From positions 97,632,141-97,696,140 of the forward strand of contig JAHLJT010002630.1 of NCBI GenBank assembly GCA_031308135.1: DNA of 64,000 nucleotides. The letters run 5' to 3'. The notes under the pieces were generated by a model that had not been told where the DNA came from, did not search any database, and was given only the letters and a program-made list of their open reading frames with translations. Positions 54,068 through 62,766 of this stretch are shown one piece after another. This DNA is from Acheta domesticus. Lineage: Eukaryota > Arthropoda > Insecta > Orthoptera > Gryllidae. Position numbers and translations under genes: made by a program. Each line of letters starts with the position of its first letter. Positions within the stretch are counted from its first letter, which is position 1.

Positions 54068-55154
54068 TCAATAATATGTACATTCTACTGATCTGAGGTC
54101 AGCCCTATGGTTCCCGAGACAAAGTTTACACGTTGGAGATGAGTTCTTTTGTTCACAGTTTGCTGATAGATGATCACCTGCACAAATCACACATGAAATT
54201 GAATGATTACAATTATTTTTACTGTGTCCAAAGTCTAAACACCGGTAACATTGAAGGGGGCCCTTGGTTTTCTTTCTTCTTTCTGGTTTCTCTATGTTAT
54301 TACCTATTTGTTTTATTTCTAACACATCCTCGATTTGTGGGGTTCCATCAAAGTCTACTGCCACTACTGGGATGGGGGAATTGTTTTTATACAGTCGAAT
54401 AATTTTGTAGCTGAGTTGAATTGGTTATTGATGTCAGCTAAAATTTCATTTTCTGTGATTGAAGGATGAATGTTTTTGATCACTATTGAGAATTTTTTGC
54501 TTGATTTTATCCGAATACGTATGAAATTGTTTTTGTCGGTGGTGTCAGAAAATATTTAACTGCTTTTCGAAAGTCGGTCACTGACTGGAATTGAATTCGA
54601 ATCTTTTGATTCTTGAATTCTGTAGTGAAATTGCGTGAGACGTTAGATTTTATTTCATTCACGAGGGTAACTTGATTTTCAAAATTAGTAATAAAAATTG
54701 GTGGGATTTTATTGTCTTCACTTAGATTATCAGGAATCTCCTCGTTTAGCCAACTAAATCTGTTTTTGATTTCTACATTGTATTGGTTTTGTAAGTTCGA
54801 CCCTGCCAAAGGCTGACTGTCTATGGTTACACGTTTTAGGTTTCTGTTATCGATGTCGTTATCGCTGGCTCGCTTTCCTTGGGACATTACCTTGTTCTGA
54901 TGTAGTTGGGCTGCCGCAGCAGGCTGTTGTGACTGCATTTGTTCCTCGGGATGGCCTGTTGATTCAGCCCCGAAGTGGTTGTTCTTAATTGCGTGTTGCT
55001 GAAGCTGTTGAGGTATTACGGAGTATTCCATGCTGTCCGTGAAATTCACGTTGGCTTCGTCTGGGTCCACGTCAGATGATTCTTCTGAATGATATATCGA
55101 ATTTAGGGCTTCACTGACCACTCGCCCTGTGCTGGATAAATCATAATTGTTCAT
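54068..55154 (-). pseudogene. ORF1 (gag-like, zinc-knuckle protein) of the Jockey-like element
   Basis: Frame 55154-54507 starts MNNYDLSSTGRVVSEALNSI, with a Gln/Ala-rich low-complexity part, a basic patch and IPPIFITNFENQVTLVNEI, an RRM-like segment typical of Jockey ORF1. After a frame change near 54507 and another near 54364, frame 54364-54068 has CYRCLDFGHSKNNC, CVICAGDHLSANC and CKLCLGNHRADLRSVEC, three zinc knuckles. The expected role is RNA packaging of the element. Confidence 0.85.
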
Positions 55155-55274
55155 TCAACTACTAAAACACTAGTAGTGAATAATTATGGCCACTAAACAC
55201 TATTTCGAACACTTAGTCACCACTGTTTCCTAGAGTTCGGAGCGAAGTTGAGTTGCACTTTCACACCAAGCGAT

Positions 55275-55283
55275 TCTGTTTTC
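55275..55283 (-). repeat. 9-bp target-site duplication of the Jockey-like element (5' side)
   Basis: TCTGTTTTC; pair of 50782-50790. Confidence 0.82.
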
Positions 55284-55406
55284 CTACTCGTGCGTTTAGA
55301 TCTCCTGCAATTATTATGTAATCATTTTTGTTACATTTATCTAAACTCCTTTGAAGAGTTGCATAAAAAGCGTCAGTGTCCTCCGTTCTGCCTTCTTCTG
55401 GCGCGT
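55284..55406 (-). pseudogene. RTE-like endonuclease, middle part (copy 2)
   Basis: Between the two nested insertions only about 120 bases of the host element remain. On the minus strand they read PEEGRTEDTDAFYATLQRSL then IIIAGDLNARVGK, the catalytic Asp-Asn block. Confidence 0.85.
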
Positions 55407-55717
55407 TGTAACGTAGTAGTTATGATGATTTTGTTTCTGCCTAGCAACAGGAGTTGTTGCTAGAGAGATAAATATTGAGAAGGCTTGGAGAGGTCGAAGT
55501 AAAAAGGACCTGAAAAAGATTCTCATGTCCACAAGGAGTTTATCTAATTTGGCGTCGTTGACGATTGCGACGCTACATGGTGTTATGGTGGAAATATTTA
55601 TCAAATACATATTCTTTATTTTACCTTTGTGTAATAAATAATGATGGAGTTATCTGATCTACATATTTCCTAAATTAAAATCTAACTTGGCGTCGTTGAC
55701 GATTGCGCGACGCTACA
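55407..55717 (+). repeat. 5' LTR
   Basis: TGTAACG...GACGCTACA, 311 bp. Contains the motif GGCGTCGTTGACGATTGCG followed by ACGCTACA twice (about 55551 and at the very end), each able to form a small GCGTCG/CGACGC stem. AATAAATAATG near 55634 is a possible polyadenylation signal. Confidence 0.92.
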
Positions 55718-55727
55718 GTCGGGTGGT

Positions 55728-55750
55728 AAAATTGGTGGCAGCGGCGGAAC
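55728..55750 (+). promoter_or_regulatory. Probable primer-binding region of the LTR element
   Basis: TTGGTGGCAGCGGCGG lies about 15 bases after the 5' LTR, where the tRNA primer site is expected. I cannot name the tRNA. Confidence 0.35.
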
Positions 55751-55848
55751 GTGCCTAGTATAACGGCATATGAGATGAACTTGACTTTTATTTGAAGAAG
55801 AAATTTGTGATACGAGTCCAGAACATTTTATCGGTGTGCTGTGTGGTG

Positions 55849-55948
55849 TCGTGCGGCAAACAGAAACAGAGACTTAAAAGACTTGTTATTGAAGACCTTC
55901 GTGCGGCAAACAGAAACAGAGACTTAAAAGACTTGTTATTGAAGACCT
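55849..55948 (+). repeat. Two 50-bp tandem repeats in the 5' untranslated part of the LTR element
   Basis: Unit beginning TCGTGCGGCAAACAGAAACA occurs at 55849 and again at 55899 without differences. Confidence 0.88.
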
Positions 55949-56098
55949 AATTGCAAGATTTATAATATTGTGAAAATTGTCAGGAAGTTTGAAGCTTAAA
56001 AAAAGGTAAGTCAGCAGATTTCAAAATTTTAATCTGGCAAGGGTAAAGTTTTTAAATCTATTCAAAGAAAGATTATTATCTTATTAAATAAACCAAAG

Positions 56099-57150
56099 AT
56101 GTCGAAGGAAATTTTAATGAAAGCGGCTATTGCTTTGGGCATTGAAAATTTTGAAAGTCTCACTTTGCGTAGGCTAGAATTGGCAATAAAAAGCCATGAA
56201 GATTATGAAGAGGAATGGTATAATAATTTTGTATTTGCTGAAAAAGAGGAAATGTTAAGAATAGCAGCAAAAGAGGAAAGGGTAGAATTGGCTAAAATTA
56301 ATGCAAATAAAGAAGTACAATTAGCTAAGGTACAATCTGAAGCATCCAATGGACGAATTCAAAATGAGGTGTTTCTAGAATCTGAAACAGAGCATGTTAA
56401 GAATATTAAACTTAATTTAATGCGAAATTTAAAAGCTTTTGAACCAGAAAGTCACAATATTGAATTGTATATAAAAAATTTTGAAATATTTGCAAAGGCA
56501 GAAAATTTAGGTCGTAAACATTGGGGACGATATTTAATGTCTCTATTGCCATTAGCTGAAGCAGAATATTTAATTCCGAGCAAAAAGATGATATAAATTA
56601 CGATCAGGTAGTTCAGTTGTTAAAAGAGAAATTCAAATCAACACCTGAAAAACTAAGACAACAATTTTATTCAGTACGTAAAACTCCGGATAAATCATGG
56701 GCAGATTTAGCGTATATTTTAAAAGTTAATTTAGATGGCTGGACTGAGGGATTAGGGATAAATTCTTTAGATAACTTAAAAGATCTTCTAGTCACGGAAC
56801 AAATCAAGAGGTCATTATTATTGTCAAAGAACAAATGATTGAGAAATGGGTTACATTTAAAGAAGCTAAAAATATAGTGAAGGCTTTGGAAAACTTTGAC
56901 CAAGTTAGAAATAATTTTAAGTTAAAAACTTGCGATGTATATTTGAAAGAACAGTTTAATAGGCGTAGTAATAGAGAGAAAGACAGTAAAATAATTGTAG
57001 ACAGTCCAGATAAAAAGGTTTACGTGCACAAAGAAGGTAAAGTTAAAACTGAAGATTTCGAAAAGCGAAAAGACATCCAATGCTATTATTGTAAAGGTTT
57101 TGGACATATTAAGCCTCACTGCCCAGAATTAAATAATGTTAAACCAAAAC
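56099..57150 (+). pseudogene. gag (capsid and zinc-knuckle nucleocapsid) of the LTR element
   Basis: Frame 56099-56596 begins MSKEILMKAAIALGIENFES with an acidic/basic coiled-coil-like part, then LMRNLKAFEPESHNIELYI, the usual opening of a gypsy capsid domain. After frame changes, 56617-56838 continues the capsid (LRQQFYSVRKTPDKSWADLA), and 56835 onward has CYYCKGFGHIKPHC (about 57082-57123), a CCHC zinc knuckle. Two frame changes split it. The leader-like first part resembles the N-terminus of other arthropod gypsy gags. Role: virus-like particle formation. Confidence 0.85.
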
Positions 57151-57784
57151 AATTGGCATGCATAGAATCATCACAAAATGATCAGGGAATTAGTGAAATA
57201 AATCCTTATTTATTTAAAGGAAAAGCCAATGATTACGATATTAATATATTAAGAGACACAGGATCAGACATTGACTTAGTTCCTAGGAAGTACGTCTCTC
57301 AAGAATGTTATACTGGCGAAAACATATGGGTACAAACACCGATAATGGAACATTTAGTTTGTCTTCCGATTGCGGAAATCAAACTGGAAGGACCTTTTGG
57401 ACTTTTATTTACTAAAGCGGCGATAATATCAAATAATTTTGACTCAAATATTTATTAGGTAATCAAACTGCCAAATTAGTTAATATGAAATTTGATACTT
57501 ATATACTAAGAGAAGTACAAACTAGAAACATGAGCAAACAGGAAAATGTTACTAAAGACAATTTAGATGAAAGCGAAGATGAATTAGCGGAAGAATATGT
57601 TTTACAAAATGCGGTAATTGAAGACAATAACGATGATCAGTTTATATCAGATTCTGAAATGCAGAAAATAGAAAGTTTGCTTGAAGTAGATCATAAATCT
57701 ATGATAGAAGAACAGGAGAAAGATTTAGATTTACGTGAAATAAAAGTTAATTTGAATCAATCGAAACACAAATTTTTTAAATGA
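57150..57784 (+). pseudogene. Aspartic protease and acidic spacer of the LTR element
   Basis: INILRDTGSDIDLVPRKYV (about 57241-57300) has the catalytic D-T-G triad of retropepsins. It is followed by LVCLPIAEIKLEGPFGLLF and, after a frame change near 57455, LLGNQTAKLV, the flap/C-terminal region. A Glu/Asp-rich segment (about 57540-57770) then leads directly to the integrase, where most Ty3/gypsy elements would have the RT. Confidence 0.85.
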
Positions 57785-58899
57785 AACAAGATTTATTAGT
57801 ATTTGAAAATCCTAATATGGGAAAACAGGTTAGATCATTAATTGTAATACCTAAATCCATGAGAGAAAATTTAATGAAACTAGCTCATGAAATTTTAGGA
57901 GCTCATGTAGGTGTGACCAAAACTAAACGCAATTTAAATCAATATTTTGTTTGGCCGGGATGCTACTAAGACATAGAAAATTATGTCAAAACATGCGATA
58001 CATGTCAAAGAATAGGCTACGGAGGAGACAAAAGACGGAGCAAGCGCCATCTTGTTCCAACTATTGGTGAAGTTTTTAAACGCATTTGCATTGATACTTG
58101 CGGGTCGTATAATATTACTACGACTGGAAATAAGTATATTCTGACATCAGTATGTGTTGCAACGAAATTTCCTGAGGCTATACCAGTTCCCGACATAAAA
58201 TCCAAAACAATTGTACATACTTTATTGGATTTATTCAGTAGGATAGGATTTCCTGAAGAAATTCAAAGCGATTTGGGTACATCATTCGTAAGCGAATTGA
58301 CGGTACAATTTTTAGAGGATTTAGGAATTAAAATAATTCATAGTTCACCATATCATCCTCAGAGCAATAGTGTAGAAAGATCGCACAGAACCATGAAAAG
58401 ATTATTAAATGGAATGTGTCTAAAGCAGAAAGGTGATTGGGACAAATATATCCCTAGTGTGTTATTTGCGTTAAGAACAACAGTTCATGAAACAACCGGT
58501 TTTACCCCTGCCGAATTAGTTTATGGGAGAAATTTGAGAACCCCATTGACAATACTGAAGGATAGGTGGGAAGGTACAGAAAAAGAAAATGAAACAGTGG
58601 TATGGTACGTATTTAAAATTATTAACACACTTAGAAAGTATCAGGAAATTGCTAGACAAAATGAAGAACAAAAGAAAATAAAAAATAAAACATATTATGA
58701 TAGAAAAAGTAAAGAAAGAAAGTATGAGGTTGGGGATAGAGTGTTAATAATGAATCCTAGTGAAGGGAAGTTCTCCATAAAATGGAAAGGTCCAGGGGAA
58801 GTAATAAAACAGATATCAGACACTAATTATTTGGTTAGATGTTTCAAAAACAATAACTCTGAAGATCACAATATGATAAAACCATATTTTCAGAGGTAG
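57781..58899 (+). pseudogene. Integrase of the LTR element, located upstream of RT
   Basis: One frame with a single in-frame TAA at 57967. The zinc-binding region includes HEILGAHVGVTKTKRNLNQY and CDTCQRIGYGG (His/Cys pairs). The DDE core is complete: ICIDTCGSYN (Asp), EIQSDLGTSFVSEL (Asp) and YHPQSNSVERSHRTMK (Glu). The C-terminal module VGDRVLIMNPSEG plus KFSIKWKGPGEVI is of GPY/F type; no chromodomain. The frame ends at TAG 58897-58899 and the same frame continues open into the RT N-terminal region, showing that integrase and RT belong to one polyprotein. In active elements it inserts the cDNA. Confidence 0.92.
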
Positions 58900-60392
58900 A
58901 AGGCAGTAAATGAAATTTTAGTAGTACAAAATGTGATAAACGAAACTAAGCCAATTGAGACTGTGGATGAAATTCTTAAGGCTAGTCAACTTGACAGTAT
59001 TTTATCACAATCACAGATCAAAGAAATACAAGCAGTGGTTCTTCAATTTAGGGAAATATTTAATAAAAAAACCTGGGAAAACTAATTTAGTGTTACATGA
59101 TATAGAACTGACTAAAGAAGAACCTATTTTCTGCAAACCATATAGATTTTCCCCACGACAAAAATAAATTTTAAGAAAAGAGATTAATCAGATGCTTGAA
59201 AGGTCATATTATAGAGGAAGGAACTTCAGATTATTTATCACCCATGATACTTGTAGAGGTGGAATGGAAAGATCCCCGTCCATGTGTAGACTATCGTAAA
59301 TTAAATAATATTACTAAAACAAAATTTTATCCCATTCCTAATATTGAGGAAAGGATAGAAAAGGTAGCTCAAGCTAAATATATTGCAATTTTAGATTTAG
59401 CAAAAGGTTATTGGCAGATCGAAATGACTCCAAGGGCAAGTAGATATGCTACCTTTGTGACACTATTTGGAATTTATAGACCTCTACGTATGGCTTTTGG
59501 GTTGAGAAATGCCCCATTTGATTTCTGTTCTTTAATGGCAAAGATATTTAAAGACATTCCTTTTGCTTGTCACTATTTGGACGATATTGCTGTTATTTCT
59601 AATACTTGGGAAGAACATGTCAATCAAATCACAATGGTTTTACAAATAATTAAAGATACAGGACCTACGGTAAAGCCGAGTAAGTGCAAATTTGCTCAAG
59701 AAAAGGTACAGTATCTTGGACACATGGTAGGACAAGGGGAATTGTCACCATTAGAGGCAAAGATAAAGGCGATATTAGATTTTCCACAACCTCAGTCAAA
59801 AACTGAAATAAGACGGTTAATAGGAATGATATCGTATTACCGGAAGTATCCGCCTAATATTTTAGAGACGTTAATGCCTTTAACATCTTTGACAAAAGGA
59901 AAAGAAAGGAAAGGAAAAATAATATGGAATGAAAATTGCGAAAATGCTTTCAATGAAATTAAGAAAATGTTAACAACTAAACCAGTTCTAAAAGCACCCA
60001 ATTTTGACAAACCATTTATCCTTTTGACAGATGCTTCTAACTATGGTATAGGAGTAATTCTTTGTCAAGAAGACGAAAAAGGAGAAGAGCATCCCATTAT
60101 ATATCTTAGCAGACAATTGAATAAATCTGAGCAAAATTTTGCTGTTATTGAACGGGAATGTTTAGCAATTTATTGGGGAATATCTAAATTAAAATATTAT
60201 TTAGACGGGATGATTCCCTTCAAAAGTGTTACGGATCATAACCCTTCGGTTTATTTAAGAAATAAAATGTGTATTAATTCCAGAATAACCAGATGGATTC
60301 TTAGTATCCAAAGTTATGACTTTGAAGTAATACATAGGAAGGGTAAGAAACATACAAATGTCGATTTTTTAAGCAGAGCTTTGCCAGAGTAG
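58900..60392 (+). pseudogene. Reverse transcriptase and RNase H of the LTR element
   Basis: RT approach region 58900-59167 (VLQFREIFN, PGKTNLVLHDIEL, FCKPYRFSPRQK) with one frame change in an A run near 59072 and a stop at 59165. A second frame change near 59200 leads to the open frame ending 60392: RPCVDYRKLNNITKTKFYP, LDLAKGYWQIEM, RPLRMAFGLRNAPFDF, CHYLDDIAVI (YLDD active site) and SKCKFAQEKVQYLGHMV. RNase H follows: FILLTDASNYGIGVIL, FAVIERECLAIYWGI and VTDHNPSVYL. It ends KHTNVDFLSRALPE, the standard Ty3/gypsy close; after it comes only the short 3' region, so no integrase follows. Confidence 0.93.
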
Positions 60393-60554
60393 AATTTTAC
60401 TATTCTTGAAAAGCACAGAAATCTGGTGACTAAATAAATCGAAATTTATTGTAAATAATGTAAACAATTTTGTGTAATCTTTTGTGTTAACTACGAACTC
60501 TTACTATGTTAACACATAGTTTTGTTGAATCAATATCTCTCCAACAAAACTCTT

Positions 60555-60571
60555 GAAAGGTTGGGGGAGTC
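60555..60571 (+). promoter_or_regulatory. Polypurine tract of the LTR element
   Basis: GAAAGGTTGGGGGAGTC immediately before the 3' LTR, the expected plus-strand primer site. Confidence 0.75.
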
Positions 60572-60873
60572 TGTAACGTAGTAGTTATGATGATTTTGTT
60601 TCTGCCTAGCAACAGGAGTTGTTGCTAGAGAGATAAATATTGAGAAGGCTTGGAGAGGTCGAAGTAAAAAGGACCTGAAAAAGATTCTCGTGTCCACAAG
60701 GAGTTTATCTAATTTGGCGTCGTTGACGATTGCGACGCTACATGGTGTTATGGTGGAAATATTTGTGTATTCTTTATTTTACCTTTGTGTAATAAATAAT
60801 GATGGAGTTATCTGATCTACATATTTCCCAAATTAAAATCTAACTTGGCGTCGTTGACGATTGCGACGCTACA
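60572..60873 (+). repeat. 3' LTR
   Basis: TGTAACG...GACGCTACA, 302 bp. Differs from the 5' LTR by a short indel around the TATTTATCAAATACATATTC stretch, a CG insertion near the end and a few substitutions. Confidence 0.92.
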
Positions 60874-61262
60874 GCGTACACTGCTAGTACAGTTAGATGT
60901 CCTCTTGGAATTGGGAATTGTGTTTCAAGTATCCTGTCACTGTAATACGTATAGTGTAAGAGTTTATTTTTCCATTTTGAATCCATTTATAAAGCAACCC
61001 CACTTCATGCTCTTTTATTTAAGTCTACTCCACTGTATATTAATGGGTAGTCATAGACATATTTTGTCCCTCTACCCTTCTTTTTGGTTTCCGAAGTAAC
61101 TGCAATATTAACATTCCTTGCTTTCAGCTCTCTCTCCAATTCTGCTTCTTTATTATTAAGTCCTCTCACATTCCATGTACCTAAAATTAGTGTATCCATT
61201 ATTCCCAATCGTTTTTCCTTATTCTTGCTAGAGTTTTTATAGTGGCCGTCCTGTTGTTTCAC
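60874..61262 (-). pseudogene. RTE-like endonuclease, N-terminal part (copy 2)
   Basis: Minus-strand frame 61262-61005 has LILGTWNVRGLNNKEAELER and VTSETKKKGRGTKYVYDYPL, the endonuclease start with catalytic Asn and Glu blocks. Another frame continues to LTVLAVYA at the LTR insertion point. A leader follows upstream to about 61317. Confidence 0.85.
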
Positions 61263-61580
61263 TTGACGCTTTCGAGTAAGAATTTTCCCGGGTAAAGTTA
61301 CCAGCCTTTCGCGGGATTGTCATTTTTTGTGAAATTGTTTGTAATGTATGTGTAAATAAAATTGACTTGTTTTTTAAACATTGCATTTTGATTCTATGTA
61401 CTTGTGTGATAGAAATACATTCTCAGGAATGTAGACAAACATAGTAATCAACACTATATTCTATTGATCTAGAAGCATGAACCTGCTGCTATTTATCATA
61501 TTACTGCTGCTGCTGCTTATATCATACCGCTATAATTCTGCGTTTAAATAACCTCAAACACCGTCAATGCGAAGATGGAT

Positions 61581-61720
61581 AGGAGATAAACGCGATTACC
61601 TGCACTTAAACGCCCGATCTCGAGCGTTTAACTCCACGTGAGTTTAACTTTCAGTAAACGCGTTTAATGCACGTGAAACTCGCGAGAACCTTAAACGCGA
61701 TTAATCTCTATGATAAACGA
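61581..61720. promoter_or_regulatory. CpG-rich AAACGC/CACGTG patch upstream of the finger exon (copy 2)
   Basis: Nearly identical to 27358-27500; same palindromes and spacing. Confidence 0.35.
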
Positions 61721-61823
61721 AGTTAAACACATAATCGAAGGTGATGAAGGTCGCAGAGGGGCTCGATTGTGCACTGAGATTGTGAAGTAAGAATATGGTA
61801 AGAGGCATTGCTTGTGTGTTCAG

Positions 61824-62766
61824 GAGCAGACAGTCTCCCCCTGTGGGACTCCAGCCAGGCCAGCAGCTGATTGGTGGACCACAGCAGAGTACGACGCCAC
61901 TGCCGCACTCGGTGGTGCAGCTGGACGAGGGACCAGTCCTCAGCTCAACGGCGCCTGGGCCGTCCAGGAGCCCCGCCGGTCGCAAGCGGCGCAAGCCAAT
62001 GAAGAAGTTCACTTGCAAAATTTGCGGACGTTCTTACGCGACACAACGCCAACTCGACATTCACAACCGCACGCATACAGGGGAGCGCCCGTTCCTCTGC
62101 GACGTGTGCGGTGCTACTTTCATTAGGGAAGGCCAACTCGCGATTCACTCAACCATACACACGGGAGAGCGACCGTTTAAATGCGAGTTTTGCGGTAAGA
62201 CATTCCGCCTGAAATCAAACCTAACTATACACTTGCCCGTACACACGGGAAAGTCGCATCGCTGCGACGTGTGCGGGAAGACTTTCTTGCAGAAGCAGGG
62301 ATTGACTGAACACAAGAGCCTGCACACGGGAGAGAAACCTAATCGTTGCGACATATGCGGAATTGGTTTTCGAAAATCGCGTAATCTTAGAGTACACAAG
62401 TTTAGGCACACGGGTGAGTGGCCGTTTCGCTGCGACGAGTGTGGCATGACCTTCGCAAAGAAATGCGCTTTCACTACACATATGCGTGTGCATACTGGTG
62501 AGCGGCCCTATGAATGTGAAGTATGCGGTAAGTCGTACCGCAGCCAGTCGGGCCTAATAACACACCGGCAAATCCACACGGGAGAGCTTCCGCATCGCTG
62601 TGACGTTTGCGGCAAGGCTTTCCGACAGAAAACTACGCTCGTTAGTCACTTGCGCCGTCACACGGGGGAGCGTCCGTTCTGCTGCGAGTTGTGCGGGGCT
62701 AGCTTCCGCCATAACAGCGGCCTTTCGTATCACTTGCGCACGCACAACAAAAGTCAACCCTCTTAG
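61824..62766 (+). CDS. Second terminal exon with nine C2H2 fingers (copy 2)
   Basis: Follows the same acceptor (TTGTGTGTTCAG/GAG) as copy 1 and encodes a Gln/Pro-rich stretch, a basic patch (RKRRKPMKK) and nine complete C2H2 fingers, ending KSQPS and TAG. Compared with copy 1 there is one C fewer in the run after the acceptor (about 61837). From a phase-1 donor, translation would therefore leave the finger frame and meet TGA within about 15 codons. The finger frame itself is open back to an ATG at 61795, upstream of the acceptor. A three-base deletion shortens one linker (TGK-SH). Fingers 8-9 are nearly unchanged, while fingers 1 and 4-7 differ mainly at base-contact residues. It could be an alternative exon, a separate gene start, or a recent pseudogene. 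Confidence 0.68.

Larger units (their letters stand above)
50791..55274 (-). mobile_element. Jockey-like non-LTR retrotransposon, near full length, 4.48 kb
   Basis: Minus strand: 5' end at 55274 (TCGCTTGGTGTGAAAG), ORF1 (about 55154-54068), ORF2 (53725-about 51018), 3' tail of TAA repeats and A residues (about 50838-50791). It is bounded by a 9-bp duplication and splits the endonuclease of the RTE-like element between VGKQ and VVGCF. No RNase H. RT box is FADD. A few frame changes and stops in both ORFs inactivate this copy. Confidence 0.9.
55407..60873 (+). mobile_element. Ty3/gypsy-class LTR retrotransposon with integrase upstream of RT (Gmr1-like order), 5.47 kb
   Basis: Bounded by LTRs (55407-55717, 60572-60873) starting TGTAACG and ending CTACA, with the 4-bp target duplication GCGT at 55403-55406 and 60874-60877. 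A polypurine tract precedes the 3' LTR. The internal order is gag with zinc knuckle, protease, integrase (zinc-binding, catalytic core, C-terminal module), RT, RNase H, all on the plus strand. Reverse transcriptase and integrase motifs are of Ty3/gypsy type, but the order is that of Ty1/copia, as described for Gmr1-type elements. About six frame changes and three in-frame stops inactivate it. The LTRs differ at only a handful of positions plus one short indel. Confidence 0.93.
48459..61317 (-). mobile_element. RTE-like retrotransposon (copy 2), split by Jockey-like and LTR elements
   Basis: Read from right to left: leader (61317-61262), endonuclease start (61262-60874), LTR element (60873-55407), endonuclease middle (55406-55284), Jockey-like element (55274-50791), endonuclease end, linker and RT (50781-48469). 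Peptides join across each insertion in the right order: VLAVYA before the LTR element and PEEGRTEDTDAFY after it; AGDLNARVGKQ before the Jockey-like element and VVGCFGEETMNRNG after it. Without the nested insertions the element is about 2.9 kb. The 5' flanking target copy has been deleted. Confidence 0.9.

Noticed and set aside
55407..60873. Two nested LTR elements giving a false integrase-before-RT order
   Set aside because: Only one LTR pair and one target duplication are present, all domains share one strand, and the integrase frame runs on in frame into the RT approach region.
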